A DNA stretch of 61,722 nt from Clostridia bacterium (GTDB lineage: Bacteria; Bacillota; Clostridia; Christensenellales; DUVY01): NCBI GenBank assembly GCA_026001225.1, contig BNZQ01000004.1, forward strand, positions 1 to 61,722, read 5' to 3'. Under the pieces are notes generated by a model, which had not been told where the DNA came from, ran no database searches, and worked only from the letters and a program-made list of their open reading frames with translations. Shown here piece after piece: positions 53,662 to 61,377 of the stretch (positions are counted from its first letter, which is position 1; every line of letters begins with the position of its first letter). A program made the translations under genes and the position numbers.

Positions 53662-54634
53662 TTTTAATTACCACCTTGCCTTTTGCGTGTTTTGTTTCAA
53701 CATAACGAATTGCGTCAGCGGTTTCGGCAAGTGTAAAATGCTTGTCAATGAACGGTTTAACTTTTCCACTTTCTAACAAAGTATTCATAAATAATAGGTC
53801 GGCATTATTTTTATTGTTTGCCACTAATAATACGATTTTTTTGCCGTCTTTTTTATGGGCAAACATAACACGCAAAGTATGTCCAAAGCCACCGAAACCG
53901 ACAACAACACATATCCCATTTTTTACAAGTGACCGCCGATAATCTTTTATAGAATGATTGGCAACAATATCAATTATTAAATCATAGGTTTTGCCACTTG
54001 TCGTAAAGTTTTCTTTTGTATAGTCAACGACAAAATCTGCCCCAAGGGAACTCACAATTTCCATATTGCCAGAACTGCAAACACCCGTAACTTCCGCCCC
54101 AAAGGACTTTGCAATTTGCACGGCAAAAGAGCCAACACCGCCTGTTGCTCCGTTGATTAAAACTTTTTGTCCGTTTTTTAATTGCCCTTTATCTCTTACC
54201 GCTTGTAGTGCCGTGACGGCGGCCATAGGCACGGCAGCCGCACTCTCAAAATTTATGTTTGACGGCATAATTGCCAAGACACTTTCTTTTGCCGTAACAT
54301 ATTCCGCAAAACCGCCAGCAGCAAGTCCGCCTTTACCGCAACTTTCAAGGCAACCATAAACATTATCCCCGATTTTTAACTTTGTTACCAAACTGCCAAC
54401 ACTTTCAACAGTCCCCGAAATATCTGCACCAAGTATTTTGTTTTTGGGTCTAAATAAACCAGCAAGTAAGCGTGTCATAAATGGCTTGCCACGCATTAAG
54501 TGCCAATCATACGCATTGACACAAGATGCCCGAATTTTTATCAATACTTCATTGTTTTTGGGTGTGGGTTTTTCAACCTCCGCCAATTTCAAATTATCGG
54601 GCGAGCCATACTTTTTATAGATAATTGCTTTCAT
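53654..54634 (-). CDS. NAD(P)-dependent oxidoreductase of the MDR/quinone-reductase type
   Basis: 326 residues. The N-terminal GroES-like domain contains S-C-V-N-A-Y-D-W-H-L-M-R-G; Rossmann part I-N-G-A-T-G-G-V-G-S-F-A-V-Q-I-A-K near residue 150. The usual zinc-alcohol-dehydrogenase metal motif (GHE) is absent, so a zinc-free quinone oxidoreductase-like reductase is more likely. Second gene of the operon, 3 bases after the membrane protein gene. Confidence 0.9.
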   Translation of the reverse strand: MKAIIYKKYGSPDNLKLAEVEKPTPKNNEVLIKIRASCVNAYDWHLMRGKPFMTRLLAGLFRPKNKILGADISGTVESVGSLVTKLKIGDNVYGCLESCGKGGLAAGGFAEYVTAKESVLAIMPSNINFESAAAVPMAAVTALQAVRDKGQLKNGQKVLINGATGGVGSFAVQIAKSFGAEVTGVCSSGNMEIVSSLGADFVVDYTKENFTTSGKTYDLIIDIVANHSIKDYRRSLVKNGICVVVGFGGFGHTLRVMFAHKKDGKKIVLLVANNKNNADLLFMNTLLESGKVKPFIDKHFTLAETADAIRYVETKHAKGKVVIKNE

Positions 54635-54637
54635 AAT

Positions 54638-55105
54638 TTACTTCCTTTCGTTGTAATAAATGCTAATGACACCTTCAACAAAACCGCCAATAAAGCACGA
54701 ACCTAATACAAGGTGTAACGCAAGTAACGGTATAGCACCAAAAGCAAGTGCCACGAGAGCAGAAACAAAACCCAAGCCGAAAAATAAATACCCTATGTAG
54801 CGAGTTTTAAGGTCTATTTGTTTGCCCCGTTCATCGTCTTTCATTTCGGCTTTCATAGTTCGTTCCGCAGCCTTTGGGTCACCCGTTTTTGCGGCAATTC
54901 CAATATGTGCCACAATATAGAAAATAATATGAACAATAACTTGCAACCCAATAGCAATCCCAAGTGCAACTATTATAAGAATTGCCCAACTTTGCAAATT
55001 GCTACTTTCGGGGGCAACACTTGATAGGGCATAAATTAAATACCCAACAAGAGATAATACCCCTGCAAATAAACTTGTGATTAAGTTTTTACTTTTTAAT
55101 GTCAT
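54638..55105 (-). CDS. Small four-helix membrane protein of unknown function
   Basis: 155 residues with about four membrane helices and a charged loop (about 80-105, M-K-D-D-E-R-G-K-Q-I-D-L-K-T-R). The D-E-R-x-x-x-I loop next to a small XRE regulator is a pairing often seen in Bacillota, in families such as DUF2178/DUF3796; I cannot fix which. AAAGGGGC ahead of ATG 55105; upstream in-frame codons lie inside the promoter. First gene of the operon. Confidence 0.72.
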   Translation of the reverse strand: MTLKSKNLITSLFAGVLSLVGYLIYALSSVAPESSNLQSWAILIIVALGIAIGLQVIVHIIFYIVAHIGIAAKTGDPKAAERTMKAEMKDDERGKQIDLKTRYIGYLFFGLGFVSALVALAFGAIPLLALHLVLGSCFIGGFVEGVISIYYNERK

Positions 55106-55155
55106 TGCTTGCCCCTTTTTGAATATATGCAAAATGTCGCATATATTTGACATAT

Positions 55156-55198
55156 TGTATAATATATTATATACTACTGTCAACTATATTTGATATAG
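55156..55198 (-). promoter_or_regulatory. Promoter and operator of the minus-strand operon
   Basis: On the minus strand: TTGACA (55183-55178), 16 bases, TATACA (55161-55156). The perfect palindrome CTATAT-TTG-ATATAG (55184-55198) abuts the -35, and a second related stretch, ATATTTGACATAT, lies near 55142-55154, either side of the promoter: a likely site for the small XRE regulator. Confidence 0.68.
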
Positions 55199-55226
55199 TT
55201 TCTACAAAAATGGTCGCTGTTGCTCC

Positions 55227-55347
55227 CTTTCGGTTTGCCCATTGTGGTAGCACAACGCACCAAAAGCCGTCAAGGTAGTATTTTGTTCCAAAATCTCCAC
55301 CTTGACTGCTTTTGGTGGTTGTGCGTTTTGTTGGGCAAGACCGAAAG
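55227..55347. repeat. 121-base imperfect inverted repeat before the recombinase stub
   Basis: CTTTCGGT...GCACAACGCACCAAAAGC...GTCAAGGT pairs with a nearly complementary right half ending ACCGAAAG. The stem is about 55 base pairs with mismatches and the centre is AT-rich. It ends 40 bases ahead of the serine recombinase ATG. Confidence 0.75.
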
Positions 55348-55386
55348 GCAGACAGCCGAAGTCGCAGAAAAAAGGAGTAAATTAAA

Positions 55387-55479
55387 ATGGAAAAAGGAAC
55401 AACGAAAACTTGCGTAATATATGCACGATATTCAAGTGTCGGGCAGAACGAACAAAGCATTGACGGACATTGTAATTAA
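55387..55479 (+). pseudogene. N-terminal stub of a large serine recombinase
   Basis: ATG 55387 reads M-E-K-G-T-T-K-T-C-V-I-Y-A-R-Y-S-S-V-G-Q-N-E-Q-S-I-D-G (27 shown of 30) and stops at TAA 55477-55479. V-I-Y-A-R-Y-S-S with the catalytic Ser and Q-x-E-Q-S-I are the hallmark start of resolvase/integrase enzymes of conjugative elements. The remaining several hundred residues are gone, so the element cannot move by itself. Confidence 0.85.
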
Positions 55480-55537
55480 GACAGACCTAAAATAAACGGG
55501 TTAAGGATAGTCGGTTTAAATCTGTAAATAAAACTTG

Positions 55538-55568
55538 CGCTCGTGGGCAAAAAACCTACGGGCGTTTT
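55538..55568 (+). terminator. Intrinsic terminator between the recombinase stub and the XRE gene
   Basis: CGCTCGTGGG (55538-55547) pairs with CCTACGGGCG (55555-55564), allowing G-T pairs, then TTTT. Confidence 0.65.
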
Positions 55569-55597
55569 GTTATTTGTGAAAAACGTGTGTTTAAGGC

Positions 55598-55626
55598 TTG
55601 TCATTTTTACTTTTCCGTGTTATAAT
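55598..55626 (+). promoter_or_regulatory. Promoter of the XRE-YhcG pair
   Basis: TTGTCA (55598-55603), 17 bases, TATAAT (55621-55626), 40 bases before the ATG. Confidence 0.8.
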
Positions 55627-55665
55627 ATGATACATTAGGGCAACAAATTTAATCGAGGTAATAAA

Positions 55666-55869
55666 ATGGATTTTAAGGATAAGGTCAAGTTGGTACGAGC
55701 GCGGCTTCTTATAACACAGGAACAGCTCGGCAAAGAGCTTGGGTGTACCAAGACGACAGTCAATCGTTGGGAAAACGGCAGGAAGCCGCCGAGTTTTATT
55801 TTAGAGGAAAAATTCAAGAAATTTTGTGCGGATAATACCATCATATTCGACGACAAGGAGACGAAATAA
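55666..55869 (+). CDS. Small XRE family DNA-binding protein
   Basis: 67 residues, almost entirely one helix-turn-helix: V-K-L-V-R-A-R-L-L-I-T-Q-E-Q-L-G-K-E-L-G then T-V-N-R-W-E-N-G-R-K-P-P. GAGGT precedes the ATG. Its stop overlaps the YhcG ATG by one base (TAATG), so the pair is translated together. Probably controls the nuclease gene. Confidence 0.9.
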   Translation: MDFKDKVKLVRARLLITQEQLGKELGCTKTTVNRWENGRKPPSFILEEKFKKFCADNTIIFDDKETK

Positions 55870-56984
55870 TGACTAAGAAAAAAGATAGTTTGTCTGCTAC
55901 GACGAGCAAGGCTGAGGCGGTTTCGCCGGACAAGCTTTTTACCGACCTTATCGGTATTATCGAAGGCGGCAAGCAATATATTTACAGACACGCTAACAGT
56001 GGAGTAGTTTTAACATATTGGAAAGTCGGAAAAAGAATAAACGACGAGATTCTCGGAAATGAACGTGCTGAATACGGCAAGCAAATTATCGCGACTGTTT
56101 CGCGGCAATTACACGAAAAATACGGCAGAGGTTTTGAGAATGCTAATGTCAGACGTATGATGCAATTCGCCAAACAGTTTGAGGACGAAAAGATTGTCGC
56201 GACGATTTCGCGACAATTAGGGTTGGGATGGTCACATATCGTAGAGCTTTTACCGCTTAAAGAGATGGCGGCGAAACTTTATTACGCGGGCAAGGTTTCG
56301 GAAGGGCTGTTAGGCATAAAGGCGCTACGACAGATTATTTACCGCAAAGCATACGAGCGGCGAGATATAGCGAACGCGGAATTGACGGAGAAATCGGCCG
56401 TTCCGTTCAATGTTTTCAAGGACCCCTATTTGCTTGACACGCTTGGACTGAAAGACAACCCGTTAGAAGCGGATTTGGAGAAAGCGATTGTAGGAGAATT
56501 GGAAAACTTCATCATGGAATTCGGAAAAGGCTTTACATTCGCAGAACGTCAAAAACGGATGATTATAGACGGTGATGACTATTATTTGGATTTGCTTTTT
56601 TACAATCGCGAATTAAAGCGACTTGTAGCGGTCGAACTTAAAGTTGGAAAGTTCAAGCCGGCTTTCAAAGGTCAAATGGAGCTTTACTTAAACTGGCTGA
56701 ATGAATACGAGCGCAAGGACGGTGAGAATGCGCCTATCGGCATAATCCTTTGTACAAGCGCAAACAGACAAGTTGTTGAATTGCTCGGAACGGATAAGGC
56801 GGGAATCGCCGTCGCAGAATACTGGACGAAGTTCCCTCCGAAAGAACAATTCGAGCATAAGATTCAAGAGTTGATGGTCGAGGCGAAAGAACGTATGGAA
56901 CGCCGCCAACTGCTCGGAACCGGCGAGAATAAAAAACAGATTGATTATTTTATAGAGCCTGATCCGGATGACGACGAGGGCTAA
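55869..56984 (+). CDS. YhcG-type PDDEXK nuclease domain protein (DUF1016)
   Basis: 371 residues. The N-terminal DUF1016_N part (about 22-160) has Y-W-K-V-G-K-R-I-N-D-E and later F-E-N-A-N-V-R-R-M-M-Q-F-A; the C-terminal nuclease domain (about 170-330) has D241 (Y-Y-L-D-L-L-F-Y-N-R) and E256-x-K258 (V-A-V-E-L-K), a complete PD-(D/E)xK core. Relatives often sit inside restriction-modification or defence islands; the exact role is not settled. After the stop TAA the same frame stays open for 29 more codons. Confidence 0.88.
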   Translation: MTKKKDSLSATTSKAEAVSPDKLFTDLIGIIEGGKQYIYRHANSGVVLTYWKVGKRINDEILGNERAEYGKQIIATVSRQLHEKYGRGFENANVRRMMQFAKQFEDEKIVATISRQLGLGWSHIVELLPLKEMAAKLYYAGKVSEGLLGIKALRQIIYRKAYERRDIANAELTEKSAVPFNVFKDPYLLDTLGLKDNPLEADLEKAIVGELENFIMEFGKGFTFAERQKRMIIDGDDYYLDLLFYNRELKRLVAVELKVGKFKPAFKGQMELYLNWLNEYERKDGENAPIGIILCTSANRQVVELLGTDKAGIAVAEYWTKFPPKEQFEHKIQELMVEAKERMERRQLLGTGENKKQIDYFIEPDPDDDEG

Positions 56985-57510
56985 AAATTAGATGAAGGTT
57001 GCGAGTTGGCGGAACAGGTGATGCGATATGCGTACTGTGAGGTTGTAAGGATCGGAAACGGCTTGTATGTTTAAAACCAAAAGCAAATTAAAGTAAAGGC
57101 GTTTCCTTTACTTAAGCTGTAAATCGAAAATAAACGGCTACAATATTCTGTGCCCAAATATTGCTCTAATGGCTCCATTAGACGAATAATCGTTGGTTTT
57201 TTATTCCTATCTAATAAAAATCATATTGACCTAAGAATGCTAACTGTGTTGGGTCCTTGATACAAGAGAGTTGGCAAAGTAAAAATCTGACGTCATTAAA
57301 GATAATAAATAATATTTTTTGATTGACGGTAGATGCTATTTTGAGTGTATGTGCCCAAGCGTCTCGATTATCAGTTGGTTTTTTAAACCAATATTTTTGT
57401 TCCTAACCATCTATATCTTTCATCTTTAACCTGTCCGCGCATTTTGTCCTTGTGAATAATATTTATTCGTCCTTTTTACTTATCAATTTGATAAAAGTCA
57501 TATAATTATT
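56985..57510. other. AT-rich gap between the YhcG gene and the large membrane protein gene
   Basis: Directly after the YhcG stop the same frame reads K-L-D-E-G-C-E-L-A-E-Q-V-M-R-Y-A-Y-C-E-V and ends in TAA (57072-57074); it looks coding-like but has no start. From about 57075 to 57510 nothing was recognised. Confidence 0.4.
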
Positions 57511-60042
57511 TTATTCTTTATCATATATGGTTTTCATTGCAATCAATTTCTTATTGTCTATTTTGACATTACATCTAAATGCCAATTGCATTATAAAATA
57601 TCGAGTTTTAATGAGATCAGAAATAGCATCTTTTGTCATAAATATATTCTTTCCAAAATCAGTATAGCAGTATTGTCCGTCAGCACGCTTGTAATTTTTA
57701 TCAATAAATTGATTAAGTTCATCATCTGTAAAATGACGCATAAATGTGTGTTCTTCATCATTCTCGACGGCAAAATTGTACTTGATTGCTCCGTCGATAA
57801 AAACGCAAACATGCGGGGCAAAAAGCATATCTTTTCGGTCTATCTCGTCGCATTTATTTAATATATCAAGTGTTGTATCCGATATTGTTACTGGCTTCGT
57901 TTGTTTTTCGAATGAAGGGAATATCATATAATGTTTACCATTACAAAGTGTTGGTTTTAATTTATCGATTTTCCTGCTTACTTTATCCATATCCTCTTCT
58001 TTTAATAAATCGACAGTTAATAATTCTTTTTTTCTCGTTACAGTTTGTATTTCGTTAAATTTAATCCTGTCGATAAATCCGTGTGCAGCCATATCTACAT
58101 AGGTATTTTCTTTGCTTCCCATGTAAATAATGTTCCCACGATTATTTTCATAACCGGCCATAGAAATAACACGTATTTTTATATTTTTTAAGTCAATAGT
58201 ATCATCAAAGAACCGAGTGTGCGACCTCATTTCATCATTGACTATTTTTATCATTTTTTCACGTTTTTCCTCTAAAGAAGCTTTTTCAACAACAGGAATT
58301 ACTTTTTTAATTTCTGTTAGTAATATTTCATCTTTCCATTTAACTAATTCTTCTATTGACGGTGACATATCTAAATTTGAAAGCATTTTTGCTCGTGTAT
58401 CTCCTAATTTAATAAGCCATTGCGGTGTATTATTGACCTTTAAGTTATTATTCCCGTCGAACCATTCAGTCCTAAGAAAATCAGCAATACCCCACTTTTC
58501 GTTATCATCACAATGATTAAAGAAAGCAACAATACTGTCAGTTGAATAAAAAATCTCAGTGAAAAATATAAACTCAAAAAACCACTTTATAAACGACCGC
58601 TCCTCTGGCGATTGGCTTATATTATAAGAATGACCTACACCTGTCGGTAGTTGTAACCAATAATTTTTGCCAGTTTCTTGCATTTTTAATAATTTGTGCA
58701 AATCTATCATTAAGGTATGATTGTAGCCGGTCGCATGTCTCCAAATATCTATAAAGCCGGCTCTTTCATCATTATCTTTAATTACGCAAGGCTTAGATAA
58801 AAATCTATTTACCATAACTTGACCCTTTGTGCTTATTAAAGAATTTTCTTGTGTCGCATATGATAAATACCAAGTTAAAAGCAAGAAAAACTCCGTATTA
58901 TTTGGCTCGCTTAATAAAGAGTATTTATGAAGTGATAAATATTTTCTTAAACATTCAAGGAATAACTCCTCCCCGGAGTTTACCGCAGATGTCAATAGAT
59001 AAATCAGTACTTGTATTTCTTTTTGTTTTCGTTCATCGCTTATATTATCATTATGCAAATCAGGCATCAAAAACCATCCGATAAAATCTTCATATTTATC
59101 GGTGAAATCAAACATTAATTTGTTATGGGTTAGAACATAGATTATCCGTGTAATTTGATAGGGTTCAGGGAATAAGCCACTACCATTATTTTCTGAAAAG
59201 AAAGGTTGCATATTCTTAAATGCCGTATCAAGAAATTTCAATGGTGATATATCATCTATCTCTTTTTCGAGAATGGCTTGCCTATAATCCATCTTTAATA
59301 TGGCATAGAGTTCACTTTCTTGGATATTCAACATTAACTTTAATAATGAACCATTGTCGGCAACTTTTTTACCATACTTATATTTAATGATATTAAATAA
59401 TCCTAATAAACCTTTTTTATAAAGTAAAAAAATGCAGACTTTATTTATTGGGTTTTCGGTGTCATTAAAATTAGGGCATTTAATAGCCTTTCTTACTGAA
59501 CACTTCACAATATGTAACAAGGTTTTTTCATCGCGAAGCAAGAGAGGGATTTCTTGAATGAGAAAGCACAAAGAAATAAAAACTATTACCGCCAAAATAT
59601 ATAATACAGAAAATATTGTTTTTAAGTATATTGCCATTGCCCCAAAAATTGTTAATATTATTGACGCAACCATTACATATAAGAATTGTAAAAGCCAGCG
59701 TTTATTTCGCAGCTTCATAAACTCTAATGCCGGAGCATTATATATTTTCTCCTTAATCATTGAAATGGAAATTGATATTATTGTTATACAGAAAATAGAG
59801 ATAGAAGATACAAGTGAAATTAAAGCAAGCAGAAAATCTTTGTCATAACAAAGATTTATGTTGATTACCTTTGTTTTTTCAAAAATCAGAACAGCAATAG
59901 CAGACAAAATGACAAGTGAACCTATCATAGGCGCGTTAATAAAAATAGTAGATAAATGCCTTATGAAGTTTTTCAAGGTACTGCCAATAGTTGTAAACGA
60001 TTTTATAATATGTTGGAATATGTTTAAAACAGCCTTCTTCAT
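57511..60042 (-). CDS. Large AT-rich membrane protein of unknown family
   Basis: 843 residues from ATG 60042 (a GTG at 60054 is an alternative). Four hydrophobic segments lie in the first 165 residues (about 36-60, 70-98, 118-140, 142-165), then about 680 cytoplasmic residues, mixed helical, rich in K, I, N and D, with no nucleotide-binding, nuclease or protease motif that I can see. The second part (about 590-700) looks like a separate folded domain with alternating strands. Low GC compared with the chromosome around it suggests recent arrival. Start and leader overlap closely (2-base gap to the small ORF). Its place next to a YhcG gene in a mobile-element region makes a defence role thinkable but unproven. 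Confidence 0.7.
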   Translation of the reverse strand: MKKAVLNIFQHIIKSFTTIGSTLKNFIRHLSTIFINAPMIGSLVILSAIAVLIFEKTKVININLCYDKDFLLALISLVSSISIFCITIISISISMIKEKIYNAPALEFMKLRNKRWLLQFLYVMVASIILTIFGAMAIYLKTIFSVLYILAVIVFISLCFLIQEIPLLLRDEKTLLHIVKCSVRKAIKCPNFNDTENPINKVCIFLLYKKGLLGLFNIIKYKYGKKVADNGSLLKLMLNIQESELYAILKMDYRQAILEKEIDDISPLKFLDTAFKNMQPFFSENNGSGLFPEPYQITRIIYVLTHNKLMFDFTDKYEDFIGWFLMPDLHNDNISDERKQKEIQVLIYLLTSAVNSGEELFLECLRKYLSLHKYSLLSEPNNTEFFLLLTWYLSYATQENSLISTKGQVMVNRFLSKPCVIKDNDERAGFIDIWRHATGYNHTLMIDLHKLLKMQETGKNYWLQLPTGVGHSYNISQSPEERSFIKWFFEFIFFTEIFYSTDSIVAFFNHCDDNEKWGIADFLRTEWFDGNNNLKVNNTPQWLIKLGDTRAKMLSNLDMSPSIEELVKWKDEILLTEIKKVIPVVEKASLEEKREKMIKIVNDEMRSHTRFFDDTIDLKNIKIRVISMAGYENNRGNIIYMGSKENTYVDMAAHGFIDRIKFNEIQTVTRKKELLTVDLLKEEDMDKVSRKIDKLKPTLCNGKHYMIFPSFEKQTKPVTISDTTLDILNKCDEIDRKDMLFAPHVCVFIDGAIKYNFAVENDEEHTFMRHFTDDELNQFIDKNYKRADGQYCYTDFGKNIFMTKDAISDLIKTRYFIMQLAFRCNVKIDNKKLIAMKTIYDKE

Positions 60043-60044
60043 TT

Positions 60045-60143
60045 TTATTCCCACTTCTTAAAGTTTTCGTTTAAAGATATACAATAGATTTCGTCTATAT
60101 TTTTATATTTGATTTTTAAGCCTTGTACTTCCAACTTGGGCAT
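60045..60143 (-). CDS. 32-residue leader ORF resembling a KilA-N start
   Basis: A strong AAGGAGAG lies 8 bases ahead of the ATG at 60143. It reads M-P-K-L-E-V-Q-G-L-K-I-K-Y-K-N-I-D, then E-I-Y-C-I-S-L and ends K-W-E, like the first 25 residues of KilA-N domain proteins, whose next words (TDIA) are missing. The TAA at 60045-60047 ends two bases before the ATG of the large membrane protein, so it may be a remnant reused as a coupled leader. Confidence 0.5.
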   Translation of the reverse strand: MPKLEVQGLKIKYKNIDEIYCISLNENFKKWE

Positions 60144-60361
60144 ATGATTCTCTCTCCTTGAACACTTAGTTTATCAGTTTTTATTCCTTTTGTCAAAACA
60201 ATCAGATTGTGACCGCTAATTCGCACGGTTACTATCATGAAACGACAAAAAGAAATGTTTGAACAATTCTGAATAGAAGAAAGAACGGCTTGTCACGAAA
60301 CAGCAATTAAACTGCTACAAGTCGAAAATATTAACGCCAAAGATTGCAATCAAATCGGCAT
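60144..60361. other. Gap with a coding-like remnant on the plus strand
   Basis: From ATG 60237 the plus strand reads M-K-R-Q-K-E-M-F-E-Q-F, then TGA, then in the same frame I-E-E-R-T-A-C-H-E-T-A-I-K-L-L-Q-V and onward into the HAD gene's 3' end. Looks like a decayed gene; not recognised. Confidence 0.3.
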
Positions 60362-61096
60362 TCAAGAACGGGGATTATGTGATAGTAGTCCAATTTTTCT
60401 TAATGCCATCGAAACGCCGTGTTCTTGACAACTTAGCGTTTTGAATAGCGCATATTTTTCCAGCTCCGGATAACAGTCACCCATACATACGCAATCATGA
60501 AAGTTTTTGAACACTTCGATGTCGTTAGGACCATCACCGAAGTAGAGTATTTTTGATCCGAGTTTATAATAGTCAAGAACCTTGTTAATTGCGAGAACAC
60601 GAGAATCTTCTTTGTTCTGTAATGCAATGGTTTTTGTATTCTCCCAATATTCATAATGATACTTGTCATAAATCGTCAAAGAATTCGGCTCTATATTGAA
60701 CATTATAATGCTATACGGTTTATTCGCAATACCGTACTCCTCAACAAGAAAGCCATTTTCTTCCCCTTTGCGGCGTGCCTCTTGTGAAGAATAATATGCC
60801 GTTCCGCTTCCATAGGTTAGCATATCCTTAACGGATATGGCATTGTTTATCGGGCTATCATAAACGAGAGTGTTGTCGCAAACCACATAACTACCGTTTA
60901 AACAAATATAGAAATCCAACGGTGTTCCCACTACGGCTTGACAATGCTTTTGTGTTCTCATTGAACAAACGCCGACCTTAATACCGCCCTTTCTTAATGA
61001 AACAATATCCGCAACGATAGATGCAGGCGCAACTTGCATAGTGCGTTTATCATACAGCGTTCTTCCAACGTCGAAAATGATTAAATCATATTTCAT
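60362..61096 (-). CDS. HAD superfamily hydrolase (Cof-like) with altered motif I
   Basis: 244 residues. Motif I reads F-D-V-G-R-T-L: the nucleophile D9 is present, but the usual acid/base Asp two residues later is Gly (DxDGT changed to DVGRT). Motif II lies in V-C-S-M-R-T, the cap is type C2, K-I-L-Y-F-G-D-G-P-N-D-I-E-V-F holds motif IV. The ATG overlaps the stop of an upstream ABC ATPase (ATGA), so the two were translated together. It may be a slow phosphatase or a regulatory relative. Confidence 0.82.
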   Translation of the reverse strand: MKYDLIIFDVGRTLYDKRTMQVAPASIVADIVSLRKGGIKVGVCSMRTQKHCQAVVGTPLDFYICLNGSYVVCDNTLVYDSPINNAISVKDMLTYGSGTAYYSSQEARRKGEENGFLVEEYGIANKPYSIIMFNIEPNSLTIYDKYHYEYWENTKTIALQNKEDSRVLAINKVLDYYKLGSKILYFGDGPNDIEVFKNFHDCVCMGDCYPELEKYALFKTLSCQEHGVSMALRKIGLLSHNPRS

Positions 61097-61377
61097 TGCT
61101 CACCGATGCGAAAACTAACTTCATCATATGATAAACCGCTACTTAATACTATGCCGTCACCGTACACGGCTTTTAAAACATCAATGGTTAGTATCTCGCG
61201 CGCTTTTCCTTGTTTGAAAATTTCTCCATTTATCATGACAAGCACATTGCTGTCAAGAAGCAAGGGAATATTGGGGTTGTGGCACGAAAAAACTATCGTT
61301 TTACCCTCTGCACGAAGTTTTTCAAGTGCGGTTAAAACTATTGATTGATTTTTTATATCGAGTGCCGAGGTCGGTTC
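61093..61377 (-). pseudogene. C-terminal part of an ABC transporter ATPase, cut at 61,377
   Basis: 94 codons on the minus strand, beginning E-P-T-S-A-L-D-I-K-N (end of Walker B and D-loop), then I-V-F-S-C-H-N-P-N-I (switch His) and ending R-I-G-E-Q. Resembles ATPases of iron/siderophore or cobalamin importers (FecE/BtuD group). Everything upstream of Walker B is replaced by unrelated sequence, so it is inactive here or misjoined. Overlaps the HAD start. Confidence 0.82.
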
